This document shows, in pieces, positions 46,887 through 59,183 of a DNA stretch of 64,000 nt. This DNA comes from Erpobdella octoculata (taxonomy: Eukaryota; Annelida; Clitellata; Hirudinida; Erpobdellidae): assembly GCA_963978895.1 (NCBI GenBank), contig OZ022242.1, positions 13,024,962-13,088,961 on the forward strand. Reading direction: 5' to 3'. The number at the start of each line of letters is the position of its first letter. Position 1 is the stretch's first letter. A program made the translations under genes and the position numbers. Under the pieces are notes generated by a model. That model ran no database searches and had not been told where the DNA came from. It worked only from the letters and a program-made list of their open reading frames with translations.

Positions 46887-48333
46887 CAGCCCCGCAACTA
46901 CGAGGGGCGAGGAGAGAAAAGTCTCCCCCCTAGAAAATATTTCGCCCCTCCTAGAAAATTTTAAGATAGGTATGTAGTTTTTTTACATTTATAAACTTGT
47001 TAACCGTTACACAAGTAAATAGCTGGATAAACAGCGTATTTCGCCCCCCCTTAATTCTAAGATACGTACCTACTTTTTCGAACTTTATAAACCTGTTAAC
47101 CGTTATACAAGTTCATAAATGGATAAGGCAGCGGATTTCGCCCCCTGCTGAAAAGTTCTAAGACATGTAATGTTTTGAACTTTATAAGCCTGTAAACTGT
47201 TATAAAAGTTCATAACTGGATAAGGCAGCGGATTTCGCCCCCTCCCAATTCTAAGATATGTACCTACTTTTTTGAACCTGTTAACCATTATACAAGTTCA
47301 TAACTGGATAAGGCAGCAGATCCCCCCCCCAAATTCTAACATACGTACCTATTTTTTCGAACCTGTATACTAGTTCATAGCTCGATAAGGCAGCGGATTT
47401 CGCCCCTCCCTGAAAAATTCTAACTCATGTACTTTTTGAACTTTATAAACCTGTTATTTAATTTTTAGCTAAATAAGGCAGCGTATTTCGCCCTCCCCCT
47501 TTCTGAAAAATTCTAAGCTATGTACTTTTTTGAACTTTATAAGCCTGTAAACCGTTATACTGGTACATAGCTAGCTAAAGCAGCGTATTCAGGAATAGTC
47601 ACAAAATTGGGAATGTTGGGTATCTATCAACACACCTGCAATATAGTGTATTTTGTATCCAATGCGGTTAACTTATTAACGCATCACTGCAAACATCTCA
47701 TCAAAACCTTGGGATGCAATTTTTTCTCAAGGCCCACCTATATTAAAAAATCTAAAATTTTTAAAGCCTTTCTTAAATTTTTCCTCCAAAAAAACTGATT
47801 ACCGGGGGGTTAGTCAAGGCTGCTTTTTCAAAAAATTTTCAAAGCCACTTTTTATTTTTTCTCTAAAAAAACTGATAGCTGATGACCGGGGGAGGGGGCT
47901 ATCCGGAAGTAGTTTATCCCTACATGTTAAACCACTTCAGGGGGCCCACTAGTTGGCCTATCCAACCTCAAAAACCTAAAATATCAGAATAGAAGCTTGA
48001 AGTGTACCTATATAAAATTACAGATTGTGTTTAAACAAAAAAACAAAACAGAAAATTAATTCTGTAATGCAAAGATTTATGAAAAATATTGATTATTTTT
48101 ATTTATTGCACTTTTTGTCATTTTATTTTTATAAATTATTCCAGCCAATCCAAAATGAAGTCATAAAAATAATAAACAATATAGGTGTTGCTGATGCAAC
48201 TTGGTTTTACATATAATATTTACATTGTCTTTTCAACTCCCGATATAATTTTAGTGTTATTTTAGTCATTTTCATTTCGCCCCCCTTTAGCGATAGCTCG
48301 CCCCCCAGAACATGACGTCTAGTTGCGAGGCTG
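46887..48333. mobile_element. Non-autonomous hAT element (1447 bp) with internal tandem repeats
   Basis: Left end CAGCCCCGCAACTA and right end TAGTTGCGAGGCTG are inverted repeats (13 of 14). The flanks GGGGTGGT (46879-46886) and GGAGTGGT (48334-48341) match at seven of eight. There is no coding capacity. Confidence 0.85.
46925..47595. repeat. About 110-bp tandem repeat, six diverged units
   Basis: Each unit carries TTTCGCCCC, TTCTAAGATACGTACCTA, a GAACTTTATAAACCTGTTAA block and AAGGCAGCG. Units differ by substitutions and small indels, so the array is older than the minisatellites at 3.8 and 9 kb. It lies wholly inside the hAT element. Confidence 0.85.
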
Positions 48334-48589
48334 GGAGTGGTCCATTCATTACGACCACGACGTCCTGAATGGACCACTTAAGTTTTAGAGGTGGGTTCAC
48401 AAAAATGTCGTTTGAAGTAATAACCTGATTTTTAAAATTTATTTAAATTTAAATATTTGTTTCTACATGTATCAGCTTTACATTTGGCATTAAAATATTT
48501 AGAAAATCTATGTAAATAAATTTATTGTGAATTTTTAAGGGCATTTCATGAAATTGTGGTCCATTCAGTACCAGTCTCCGCTACCTAGG

Positions 48590-49010
48590 AGTCCATCCAG
48601 TTGGTGTAATGTTACGTGTAAGCGTGTGATGGAATAATGTAATGTCACATGTGTAACGTAGTTAGACATTATTGTAGTAATCAGTGCCTTAGATTGGGAT
48701 TGGTGTAATGATCAGTAATATCGCATGTGTGTCTCAGATTTGCAAACTAAAAGTAAAGAAGCAATGCTGAGTTTGGAATACGAAAACTTATTTCGTTTAA
48801 TCTGACAATCAAGACAGGGTTTAGTATTTCAACCCTGTTTTGGTGTGAGTTAGAGCCAAGGAGTGTCAGTAAGAGAGATTGAATGAAAATAATGAAAGAG
48901 AGCAGTAAAAAGTGAGAGAGAGTGACAAGTTGTGAGGGGCTTTCTTTTGTTTCCGAGTTCTCCTCGAACCTCGTCGAGAACTTCTAGGGAGAGACGAAAT
49001 GTATGTTTGG

Positions 49011-49066
<56 letters not shown>

Positions 49067-51190
49067 AGGGAGAGTGAGAAGAATGTAAGAATGTGTCTGT
49101 ATGTCCGTATGTGTTTGTTTGCTCAAGTTGTAAAGTTGTTGTGTCGCGTGTTGATCTCTCGACCGATTGTTGATCAAGTTTTAAACACGTAGGTACTCTA
49201 ATAATAATAATATAAAAATTGTTTCCTTATTCCGTGTTATTGTTGGTTTTTGAGAAGAATGTAAATATTATTTAGACGTATTAGAAGAATAAACATTATT
49301 GTTTGTACCATTGTTAATACAAATTATTGTTAATAATTTGAACAAGTTGTGACTCAAAGAAAGATACTTAATAGTTCGTGGGATGATATATTTAAATTAA
49401 TGCTAGTAGTTTGAGGTCAGCTAGCGATACTTCATTTCACACATGGACGATCTTGCAGCTAATATCTTCGTTTAAGCGAGTTGAAAAATCTAAGTGGAAA
49501 TGGCGAATCCGTCATGAATTCTAAGTTCGATGGATGGAACTGAACCCGGCATCGGTATCAACCTTTTTCATACGTCAGAATTAATCCGTATTTTCATTAA
49601 TAAATATGGTCCTCTGTTACTTCGCTTAAAAAAAATGTAAAAGTGTAAGTTTACACGGGAACTGTGAGTTATAGAAGCTTTCATTTATTATATCAAGATA
49701 TAACGGTTGGTATCTAGAGAGAAATGGATAGAAAAGAGAGAGAGAAAAGAGATAGCGGGGGAAAGCTTACGGAATCAATACTTTGTCAACTAGTGTGCTC
49801 TCGTAGCAGCAAGGCTGTTTTGTTTTGTAATGCTGCTGTTGCTCGCTGGGCTTCATTCTCTTCTCGACTTGGATTTGTATTTCTTGTTTTGTTTGCACGA
49901 ACCAGAGTTGTATCTGTATTGCATTGTTTTCTTGTAAGTTGTTGTGCATGTCTCGTGCGTGCAACTAGCCCTGTCGTAGACACCAACGGCCTATGAAAGC
50001 AAAAATAACTAGTACATATTTATGTATGTTACGATGAATTCCAAGCTAGTATGATTACGATGGGGATGATGATGTATATATTCTGCTGTGATGATAATGA
50101 TAATGAGAAAGACGTGAAAGTAAGTAACGGCGTGTTCTTCTGTCACTTCCACCGACCACAAACCAGTCATATAGGAATATATATATATATATATTATTAT
50201 TATATATGATAGGATATGATATCGAAAGGGAAAAAAACCTATTACGCAACCGTACGCAAGCAATCACAAACAACGCTAAACACGCATGTGCAAACGCTTA
50301 CGTAGTTCCGATGCCATAGTGCACTGCACAGCGGAAAGCAGCGCATTATTTTGCTACATGAATGCGCTCCGGCTGTAACTTGAGTTTATCGATCTGTTTT
50401 AATTATCATTATTATTTTTTTAAATTTAATTACTGAACTTTCGTGCACCGTGAATAGTTACTTTCAGTTAGGTCTTCCTTGGCAACGTGCCCTAGCGACC
50501 TAATTTTTTTCCAAGTGCAAACAGACTTTTCGAATCTGACTTGAATTAATCACCAAATAATTAAATAAATAAAACTGAGAATAATCATGGAATGACAATA
50601 AGCGCCTAATTTGAAATTTCTTTTTATCTAGAAAACAAGAATATGCTGTAAATAAGATTAGATTACTTATTTCTGTGTTTATTATTTAACACTAACAAGA
50701 ACGACGACGACGACGATGACGAATTTTTATCGACGATAAAAAACTCACAAGACTTATTTAGTAGTGCCACCTGGTGTTGATGAGCAGATTACCTAGTAGG
50801 TATCTTTACGAAATAATAACAATAATAAGTTTTTAAGTGGTTAGAATTATTTATTCTTAGAGAATTTTAAAATGAATCTAGGTCTAACTATAAAAAAATA
50901 AACTGAACGGGTCTCGAGAGGTCGAGAATAATGTTAATGAGACATAACAAACAACGCTTTTTCATGGCGTGCGACCCTCATCTTAAATTCACCGAAACAA
51001 ACATGCCTGTCCGCTATGAAACGACGCCTGTAACAAAGTGATAAAAATATATCAACAAATTATGTTATTTTATTCTTAGAACTTCAAGACTTCTTTTGAT
51101 ACATATACTTTTTTGTGTCAAAATGTCTGCCTGCCCATATTACACGGATCGCTTAATTATATTGAAACGTCGAAGTAGAGGTATATAGGT
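48590..51190. other. Intergenic stretch without a recognised gene
   Basis: Contains a (GA)n run at 49015-49059 and short TA and AAT repeats (49200, 50180). A 90-codon plus-strand frame at 49724-49996 has no motif and many Cys/Ser residues from unrelated codons. I do not support a gene here. Confidence 0.5.
49015..49059. repeat. (GA)n microsatellite
   Basis: A pure GA run followed by a G run. Confidence 0.9.
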
Positions 51191-52210
51191 ATATAATGTG
51201 CTTGTGTGTGTGTGCCTACAGAAGACGCCAGTGCACATTTCCGTCTCCAGCTTGCTATAGAATGGAATGGAAAAGAGAGAGATGTGGAGAGGAGAGGTCG
51301 GTGGAAAGAGAGATAGAGAGAAGAAAAGACGATATGGAAGAGATGTGGCGACCAGGAGAGAGAGAGGGGGGAGTGAAGAGAGAAGAAGAAGAGAGAAAGG
51401 GGAGGAGAGAAGGTGGAACAGAAGGGCAGAAAAGAAATACTGTGATAGTTTCGTGGCCTCCGAATAATAATTGTCGAGAGCTAGCTGCAGTTTGTTCTGC
51501 TCTGCAGCAGTGAGAGCGATCCGAGTTGTCTTTGGCTGCCTTCCTCGCAGATCTTTTTTCTGCTTGTCTGCAACGACGCTGTTCGGTCAAGACTGACGCC
51601 TATATAGCTCCTAAGTTGTTATTTAAATTTAATTATCGACTCAACCATTTAATTACAATAGTAAATAATTCTGTGCTGTTTCGCGACTGCGAGGTGTTTA
51701 TAGATAAGAAGTGTCGTCGGTCGTTTTAGATGGTTTGTATTCAAATGCGTTATTTTTCAGTTCTTCAACATAGCAGAAGTGCAATCGCAGTCGTTAAAAG
51801 ATGGCTTGTTTCGGATACTGAAGCGAATGAAATTGCGTTACAAAGCAAGCAGTTATTGAAATTATACACGAGCAATAGTTTTTTAAACAACTACTAAAAT
51901 ATTTTGAAAACGATTTACTTCATAAACATTCCGAAGAAATATTTTTCAGGTTGGTTTTATTTTTTATTCATTATTTTTGGTAGCCATTTTATTTCTGCTT
52001 GTGTGTCTTTAGACTATTAGACAACTTCTTTCTTTACAACTAGCGCCCTGTGGAAAGTTTTATAGCTAGCTGTAAAATCCAGACGGTTTCATCAAAGCCT
52101 ACATTGAGTTATTATGTAGACTTTATTGTTTAATCTTACATTCGTAAACTTTTTAATACGCTTTTTCCTCAAGAAAGTTTCTATAATTAGAATATATAGA
52201 CAGATGCGCA
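51191..52210 (+). other. Purine-rich stretch upstream of the Myt1-like gene
   Basis: A GA-rich segment (51260-51430) is followed by CTGCAGTTTGTTCTGCTCTG and mixed-composition sequence of higher GC than the surroundings. This is a candidate promoter or 5' UTR for the gene starting at 52211. No TATA box or initiator can be assigned. Confidence 0.3.
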
Positions 52211-52240
52211 ATGGCGGTGCCAATGTACCTGGAGGCTCAT
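52211..52240 (+). CDS. Proposed start exon of the Myt1-like gene
   Basis: ATG lies in good context (GCA before, G after). Ten codons ([10 protein letters not shown]) run to a strong donor GTAAGT at 52241. The phase fits the next exon (TCA-TTT-CAT...), which is open to its acceptor. An alternative is to start at the ATG at 53708 within the second exon. Confidence 0.5.
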
Positions 52241-55200
52241 GTAAGTTTTTGAGCTTGTTTTTGGCGCTCACCGATTGTCTGTTATTGTCTTGGTTGGAAC
52301 TTGCATTAACAATAGAGAAAGTTTGCAGCCGACCATGGTGTCGCTCAGTGACTCACGATTGATAGGTTAGGCCAGGCTAGTACATAGTAAGCTTCTCCGC
52401 CGCTAGCCATTGTTCTCGTCGCTTAAAGGAAAAAAGGAAGCTTGTGAGAGAAGTGGTTGTGCTCAACTCCAATGGCTATTGAGGCTTCGAGGAAACCACA
52501 GGATGCGTGAATGGCTAACTATAGATCGGATAGATAGATGTGATTCGAGAGCGACATCGCAGTAAATAATAAATAAAAAGTAAAAAAAAAACTATTGAAA
52601 TGTTTCAATAATAATTTTTAAAGAGTTTACTAAAATGTCTTTAGGGATGGTAGTTATTAAACTGCGTTAATGCGTCAGTACATTTAACACGCAATTCCGC
52701 GAGTCACGTATGTTTGTGTGTGTGTGTGTTTGTGCATCTGTGCATGCATGTGGGAAAGAGAGATGTGATCATAAGTATACATCTGCATAATTAAGCTTGT
52801 GCCAAGGTGATTAGTGGAGAAAGAGAGATCAAAAACGAAAGAATGTAGCGATATCGAAAGAGGAATAGTTGGTACGTTGTGACCACGCTGTAGTGAAGAA
52901 GTAGTTACATGGGGAATAGCAGTAGCCAGAGTAAAATCATCTGCTTACGCTGAGTTTGAAGCGGAGAACAAGAGTGAGAAATCAATAATAAAGAAGGACC
53001 GAGAGGTATGGAAAGAGAGAGTTCAGTTAAGAGTTGGAACAACGACATTGTTGTGGTCGGTTCAGTTGCATAATAGCAATTTAGCTGCAAGCTTCTTGAC
53101 ATCTATACAAACTTGTAAGGTGGATTGTGCTTTTTCTGTTAAAAAGTAGTTGTAGTCTCTTTGAATGCTAATTTCCTTTCATTCATTTCATCATTCTCTT
53201 TTCATAATCTTTTTTTTATTATCCACCAAGCAAACAGCTGTTAGGCTACCGCTACTGCAACTACCTACCTACCTACCTACCACCTACATATTTTTTTGTC
53301 ATCACTTTGCACGCCTGCAGTTGTGCGAGCGTACGTTCGCGCGCTGCAGTCTGTGCTGCAAAGCAGACGGGCAGACCTGTTTAATAATTGATGTGCCCAG
53401 GAAGAACAGGTGTTTCAAAGTTGTAATTGTCTCCACACTCACACACACACGCATGCACACTTGCTTCGGTCGTACTCACTCTCCACACTCGGGGCCTACC
53501 AACTTTACAAAGAAGCTTTCAGCTGTCTCTCTTTATTGAAAGGGGTTTTGAACAGCTCTGTTGTGCATCTCAACAGAGTTTGTCTTGAGTGAATGAAGAT
53601 TTTTAATTTAAATAACGTTCTTGCAAATATATGTTATATACATTTATATATTAGAAATTAATATTTTCTTTCTTGGACAAATAATTTTGCAGTCATTTCA
53701 TGTGGGTATGAAAAATTCTAGAGTGACTTCAACAACATTAGGTGAGTAATTTTTTCTTTGTTGAGGGTGAGTTTGCCACCTCCTCCAAATAATAAAAACA
53801 AATATTGTAATTTTAATAATAGTTATAATTATTATTATAATTATAAGAAGCCGTTTAATAACCAATTTTGTAATTTTTCTTGTTACATCTTTTTCTTAAT
53901 TTTTATTATTATATCGAGAGACTCACATAATTTACTGTCATTCTTTACTCTATTTATTCGAATTTCATATCAATAGCAGCCTGCATTTATTTCTTTTTTG
54001 CAAATTATAATTTTTTATAAATAAATTGAATTTGTCAAAGAAGTCAAAATTTTGTTGCTTTTAATTATTATTTTCAAAATAATAAAATTTTCATTTATTA
54101 AGACACGAATTGTTTCATTGCAGTTGCAAGCGACAAAGACACTGGAGGGTTAGTGATGATGTTTTGAAGCTGCTGTTGTTGAATATTTATAATTTAAAAT
54201 TAAATTATGCAAATCACTTGATTAGCATAATTATTTATTCTATTCTTTTTTTGTGTTTTTATTACTTAATCTAAAGTTTTTCTCCTAACTTTCGAACACA
54301 TCCAGTTATTTGCATTCATTGTACAACTATCTGTTAGTTAGTTGCCCTCATAATTTAATTCCTGTGTTTCTATTTCTTCAGTTATATAAGCCTCATGTTT
54401 TTTTTCTTTAAAATATATTCTATCAATAACACATCAAGTATATTCGGATTATTCACGAGCACAACTTATAGAGCATATAAGCATGATACTCATTAAGCTG
54501 GCAAGCTGTTATGCTGCAATAAGACAAACTTATGTTCTGGCCCTGTATTGATTGGTAATCTTAAAATTTTTGCATGCTTTTTAATCTTATCAGGGCTTTA
54601 AACATATGTTTTATATATTATTATTATTTATAAAAATATGTTTTATATATAATTGTTATTATTATTTATAAAAATAGTTTTTATACATTATAATCTATAT
54701 ATATATATATATAAATTAGATTTTGTAAGTAAGTAAGTAAGTCTTTTATGCATTGCTACACCATTCATCTGATCGTAATGCAATTTTTACACAAGCTTGA
54801 GAGGCAATGGGAGACAATTATAGCAACAAAAAATTGAAATCGGACACAAAATTAGCGGAGCGAAGTGGGAGAGCGAGCAGAAATGGGAATTAGAAAATGG
54901 GCGGGAACGGAAAAGCAAGAGGGAACGAAAAAGCAACTGAGAGTGAAAAAGTGAGCAGGAAAGGTAAAGCGACCAAGAGCGGGAAAGCGTCGGGGTCGGG
55001 AAAGCGAACGGGAGCGGGAAAGCGACCGGGATTAGGAAAGCAACCGGGAGTGGGAAAGCGACTGAGAGCCGGAGAGCAAGGGTGGAAGGAAACGGGATCG
55101 AGAAAGACAAACATTAGAAAACCTCTAAAAATCCCGGGCAACGCCGGGTACCCCGCTAGTTATTTATACAAATTTGTTTTATATCTTATTATTAATTTTT

Positions 55201-58200
55201 AATTCATTAATAATGCAGATATGTATTTTCAAAATATTGATTTTATTGTTCTGTTTTTACATATTTTTTATATATTATTACTTAATGCTACTCTGGTATG
55301 AATTTCATTTTTCTTGATATTTTTTGGATGTTTTTGTTTGCATATTAATTCTATTTTCATTGAAATAATTGTTGTGGATTATTCTTTGTGCTATTTGACA
55401 TCCATTTATACTTTACTTCTATTTTAAAATCTTTATTTATTTTATTCATCACTAGATGTCCGACAAAAGGTTGCAATGGAGAAGGAAACATCAATCAGAA
55501 ATTCACAAGACATAGAACGTTAGAGAGACATTTCAGTTGTTTATTTTAAATTTTGATTCATCGAAATAAATTTGGCTCATTTCAGTATTCCATGTTTATT
55601 TTGTATAAAAAATAGTTTTCAGAACAAATTTTCTTATTTATTTGCATAGAACATCTTCAGCATACAGCATAGAAACTTGAAGTTCAGCAATATCTTTTCA
55701 GATATGCCTATTTATACATATTTTTAGTAAATTACACCTAAATGTTAATTAATTATTATGTTCTTTTTAATTTAGGGTCCAGGGATGTCCTCTGGTTGAA
55801 AAGAAAAGAAAATTTGAAGAATCCCAGCTGCTTTCGAGTTCAGCAGCTGCACCAATGAAAAGATCTCGACTTGAAAGCACCGATTCTTCCACTAAGCCCG
55901 TCTTAAAATTGCCAGAAGTTAATGGCTTGGAAGTAACTATCGACTCTCCTCGGCAGAAGAGAAATGTCAGACACATTTCTGCTGCAGAAATTTTGAACAA
56001 AAGGGTTTCGACAAGACTGGGAAAAGGTGTAAACAGGTGCAAGATGAGTTTTTCAGGCGTGAAGGAGAGTCTAAACAAGTCAGAGTGTTTGTCAAATCTT
56101 GAAGATAGTTCAAACGAGATGGTGGTCGATGAGGAGGAGATAGAGCAGAGAAACGGAGGCGGTGACAGTAGCAGTAATGGAAGCAGCTTGTCGGATACGT
56201 CCATTAATTCAAATTCTGATAAAGAGAACCATGTGGAAACTGGGAGAGAGGTAGTGGAAACTGGCATCGACAGTTTCAAGCATGAAGCATGTCATGGTAA
56301 TGTTGTTTCATTGAATGAGACTTCTGTGGAAACCATGCAATCCTCTCACTGTCCTGACCCACTCATTGGAAATCTTCCAAATTTAACCTCTTCTTGTTTG
56401 ATAAATGACGATGAATTTGATCCTAATTTGCATTCTGTGTCTTTGGACGTTGAGTCCAAGTTGGAGAGTAGTGGTGATGCAAGCAAAGAGTTATTTGTAG
56501 ATGCCTGCAGTCACAACAAGCTCTTAAGCAATATTGTTCTTCCTTTGAGTTTTTCAGAGTCGCAGAAGTCATGTGATGAAAGAAGTTCTACCGTAGAAGA
56601 TTTAGAGATCTTACTAAGAATTGAAGAACAGTGTGCTTCTATTGCCAAAGCAAGTGGCAGAATTGAAAGTCCTTGCCCTGATGATGACTTAAACACCAAA
56701 GATAATGAACCATCAGAATCTCTTGTTGGAATTTCACTAAACCAGCTTGAACATTTTACTGATTCTGACAAAGTTGGCGAGCCATCAAACGAAGTAGTGA
56801 TTGAGAACGGAAGTTTCAATTTAGAAGTGGCCGGATCCGAAGAGGTTGCTTACGCCTCGGAAGATCCTGTTCCTCTTGCTACTGTATTTGCTGCAGCCTC
56901 AACTGAATCAAATACTATAGTAATACAGCCGAGTCAAGATGTTATTGAGGATGAAAGTGCGGAGATGAGGGACGATTGCAGTGCCGAAGATGAAGATCTT
57001 CCTGGCATGGGAAAACTCGAAATAATCCTGAATGAGCCAGAAAATAAAAGTTTAGATTTTCAAAAATATTCTCTTTCGCCAGGATGTAGTGGCAGTGAAG
57101 ATGCCAAGGTAGTGGTGATCAAAAAAGAAGAGAAAACTGATCACAAATGTGACATTATTAAAAGTTTTGGCAGCCTAGAGGCTCAAGTTTCCCAGTGTTC
57201 CGGCAATGATAGGGATATTCTGATCAAACCATACCTCATCCTTCCAGATACTAAAGTTCTCCATGATGTTTCAATGATTGCTAAAGACAAAGACATTGAA
57301 TTCAGCAAAGAAGATTGTCTCAAAGATGGAGAAAAAACTCAAGCAAACAGGGCTACACCACTGCTGTCACTGCCCAACATATCAAATTCATTACTGCTTC
57401 AACTTGGAGTAGTTAAAGCTCTGCAACAACAGCAGCAACATCAGCAGCAACAGCAGCAACAACAACAACAGCAACAACAAAACTTTTCAAGGACTTCTAA
57501 TCCATTACAGTTACAACAGTTGCAGCAACAGCTTCAGCAGTTGGTGTCCTCTCTTAACATTGCTACATCCAGCAGTGCAACCACCTTGCCACAGCCCATC
57601 GTGATTTCACCTAAATCTCATCAAGTATCTTCTACTTCTACTAGCCCCACTTCTCCGCAAATAACTTTGCTGCCACAACAACTGTCTGCTACTTTGCAGC
57701 AGTTAGCATTGACTGCACAGCAACTCAAACTGGCTCCCCATCAGCAACAACAAACCCAACAACAGCAACAACAGTTGCTTGCTTCTCAGCTGTCTCAAAG
57801 AATAATTCTTGGAGCTTCAGCGGCCCAGCAACAACAGCTTTCTAATGTCATTAGTCAGGCACCAAAGATGCCCATATCAATTGCTCCTGCATTGAAGCTC
57901 AGCTCAGCTTCTAGTCAGCTTTCAAGATTGCTAGCGCCAAATCTGATTCAATCGTCTACTCAGTCAGCAACCATCAAAACATCTATAACCCAGCAGCTGG
58001 TGAATCAACTACAGCAACAGCTATATGCAGCATCTGGCCTAAATGGTTTGGCAGCCATAGCACAAGATCAAGCCAAGTTACCAGTTACTTCTTCAGTTGT
58101 TCTTCTATCTCCACAGCAATCCACAGCATCTGTTGCCTCAACATCTTCTATCATATCTGCTGCTAATACTCAATCTTTGCACACTACATCTCCAACCACC

Positions 58201-59183
58201 CATCTAGTTCTCCCTTCATCTGTTTCACAGCAAATCAAACTCTTATCAAATGTCCAACAGGCAATAAAAATGGCCGGTGGCTCTGGAGCTGCACAGACCA
58301 GCCAGTCAAGTTCTGTCACCACTTCTTCAGCAGCTGTGCAACAACTACTGAAACAACTACAATTGATACAACAACAACAGCAACAACAACAACAGCAGCA
58401 GCAGCAGCAGCAACAACAACAATCACAACAGCAAACAAACTCTCAGCCATCAGTACGTTATTATAGAGTTATAATATTAAACGAAAACCGATTCTGTTCC
58501 ACAATTTTTAAGTTTCAAGTTTTTTGTGACGAATGGGTAACTTATTGAATTTCTTTTATAACTGTTCTTTACAGCTACTCCTGACATCAACAGGGCAAGC
58601 CATACTTTCAGGCGTGACACCGCCACAGAGCACACAGCTACCTACTTCTGCAACCTCTTTTCAATCTCCAAGATTTGTTTCTCCAAACATCAACCTAGCA
58701 GCTACCCTCAAGCAAATCAAGCAGTTTCTCGATAGCTCACCTCAGAACTCTAAGGAGAGCAGTAGCTCTTCACTGCTAGGCTCTGTTCTTCAAGCAGCAG
58801 ACAAGCCAACTTCTTCCCTTCCCATGCTCTCTCCAAAGGACAGTGTTTTGAAAGGTTATTAAATTTTTAATTCAATCAAAAGATTGGATAAAAATTTGAT
58901 TATTCATCTTTTTTGTTTGTAATTCGAGTGAGTGTGACACAAATTTATCTGTTAGAATTGAGTCAAATCACAAATAGTGTTTCGGAGAATTAAACACAAT
59001 GATTAAAGTGATAAAACCGAGAATGAAAGAATTCTAAACATTAATAATTTTTTTGTAATGGAGGCCTGGTTTCAATTTGTTCTTTTTTCTTTTTCAATGT
59101 CGCTCTTCAGGCGAGAGCAAGTGTCCTACTCCTAACTGCGATGGAACTGGGCATGCTACAGGACTATATTCCCATCATAGGAG
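52211..59183 (+). CDS. Myt1-family CCHHC zinc-finger transcription factor (5' part)
   Basis: Seven exons join in phase: 52211-52240 (proposed ATG), 53693-53741, 54124-54148, 55456-55518, 55776-58452, 58575-58854 and 59111-59183, then run out of the window. Finger 1 is split over two exons: [16 protein letters not shown] joined to [18 protein letters not shown] long acidic/Ser-rich region follows, then a Gln-rich region with two polyGln runs (57424-57479 and 58370-58436). Finger 2 starts [20 protein letters not shown] and ends SHHR at the last donor, very close to the vertebrate MYT1/MYT1L sequence ESKCPTPGCDGTGH. One N-terminal finger, a long linker and then a finger cluster is the MYT1 layout. 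These nuclear proteins bind AAGTT-type sites and repress non-neuronal genes during neuron formation (family knowledge). Finger 1 has Asn where the family has the first His. Confidence 0.9.
53693..53741 (+). CDS. Myt1-like gene, second exon
   Basis: Acceptor ATAATTTTGCAG, donor TTAG|GTGAGT, a near-consensus pair. It codes [16 protein letters not shown]; the last G joins TT of the next exon to give Val. Confidence 0.65.
54124..54148 (+). CDS. Myt1-like gene, 25-base microexon
   Basis: Acceptor TTTCATTGCAG, donor GGAGG|GTTAGT. It encodes ASDKDTG and restores phase exactly into finger 1 (GG+A gives Gly before the first Cys). The fit of phase on both sides is the main evidence for so small an exon. 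Confidence 0.6.
54694..55159 (+). mobile_element. Helitron-like element (466 bp) in a Myt1-like intron
   Basis: It starts TCTATATATATATA after an A and ends CCGGGTACCCCG-CTAG before a T. The stem CCCGG/CCGGG with loop GCAACG lies 11 bases before CTAG. The interior repeats GGGAACGGAAAAGC and GGGAGCGGGAAAGCGACC-like units. Relatives are at 11735, 15370 and 63775. Confidence 0.78.
55456..55518 (+). CDS. Myt1-like gene, first half of finger 1
   Basis: Acceptor CATCACTAG, donor GAAC|GTTAGA. It encodes the two Cys of the knuckle (CPTKGC), NGEGN and the RHR block. Splicing to 55776 completes Thr and supplies the last ligand Cys (VQGCPL). Reading through the donor instead gives a stop within a dozen codons. 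Confidence 0.85.
59111..59183 (+). CDS. Myt1-like gene, first part of the finger cluster
   Basis: Acceptor CGCTCTTCAG, donor AGGAG|GTTGGT. It carries a complete Cys-Cys-His-His set of a canonical CCHHC finger up to HHR plus the first two bases of the next codon (AG, expected Ser). The final Cys must be on the next exon, which lies beyond the gypsy insertion and outside the window. Confidence 0.9.

Larger units (their letters stand above)
44319..48579. mobile_element. 4.26-kb inverted-repeat element, unclassified, with two nested hAT insertions
   Basis: The left end GGAGACTAGTGCTGAATGGA and the inverse of the right end (GGAGACTGGTACTGAATGGA) agree except at two positions over 22 bases. Flanks GCTATAGG and GCTACCTAGG would match with a two-base insertion, so an 8-bp duplication is possible but not proven. 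Related words (TACTGAATGG, GTCCATTCA) recur near both ends. Without the two nested elements about 1.36 kb remains. A frame of 89 codons at 44334 has no recognisable motif. Confidence 0.6.

Noticed and set aside
49724..49996. A 90-codon plus-strand frame upstream of the Myt1-like gene
   Set aside because: No domain, no plausible continuation, and the opposite strand is equally open.
55855..55857. The ATG at 55855 as the start of the Myt1-like protein
   Set aside because: The frame is open upstream to the acceptor and completes a zinc finger with the exon at 55456, so this Met is internal.
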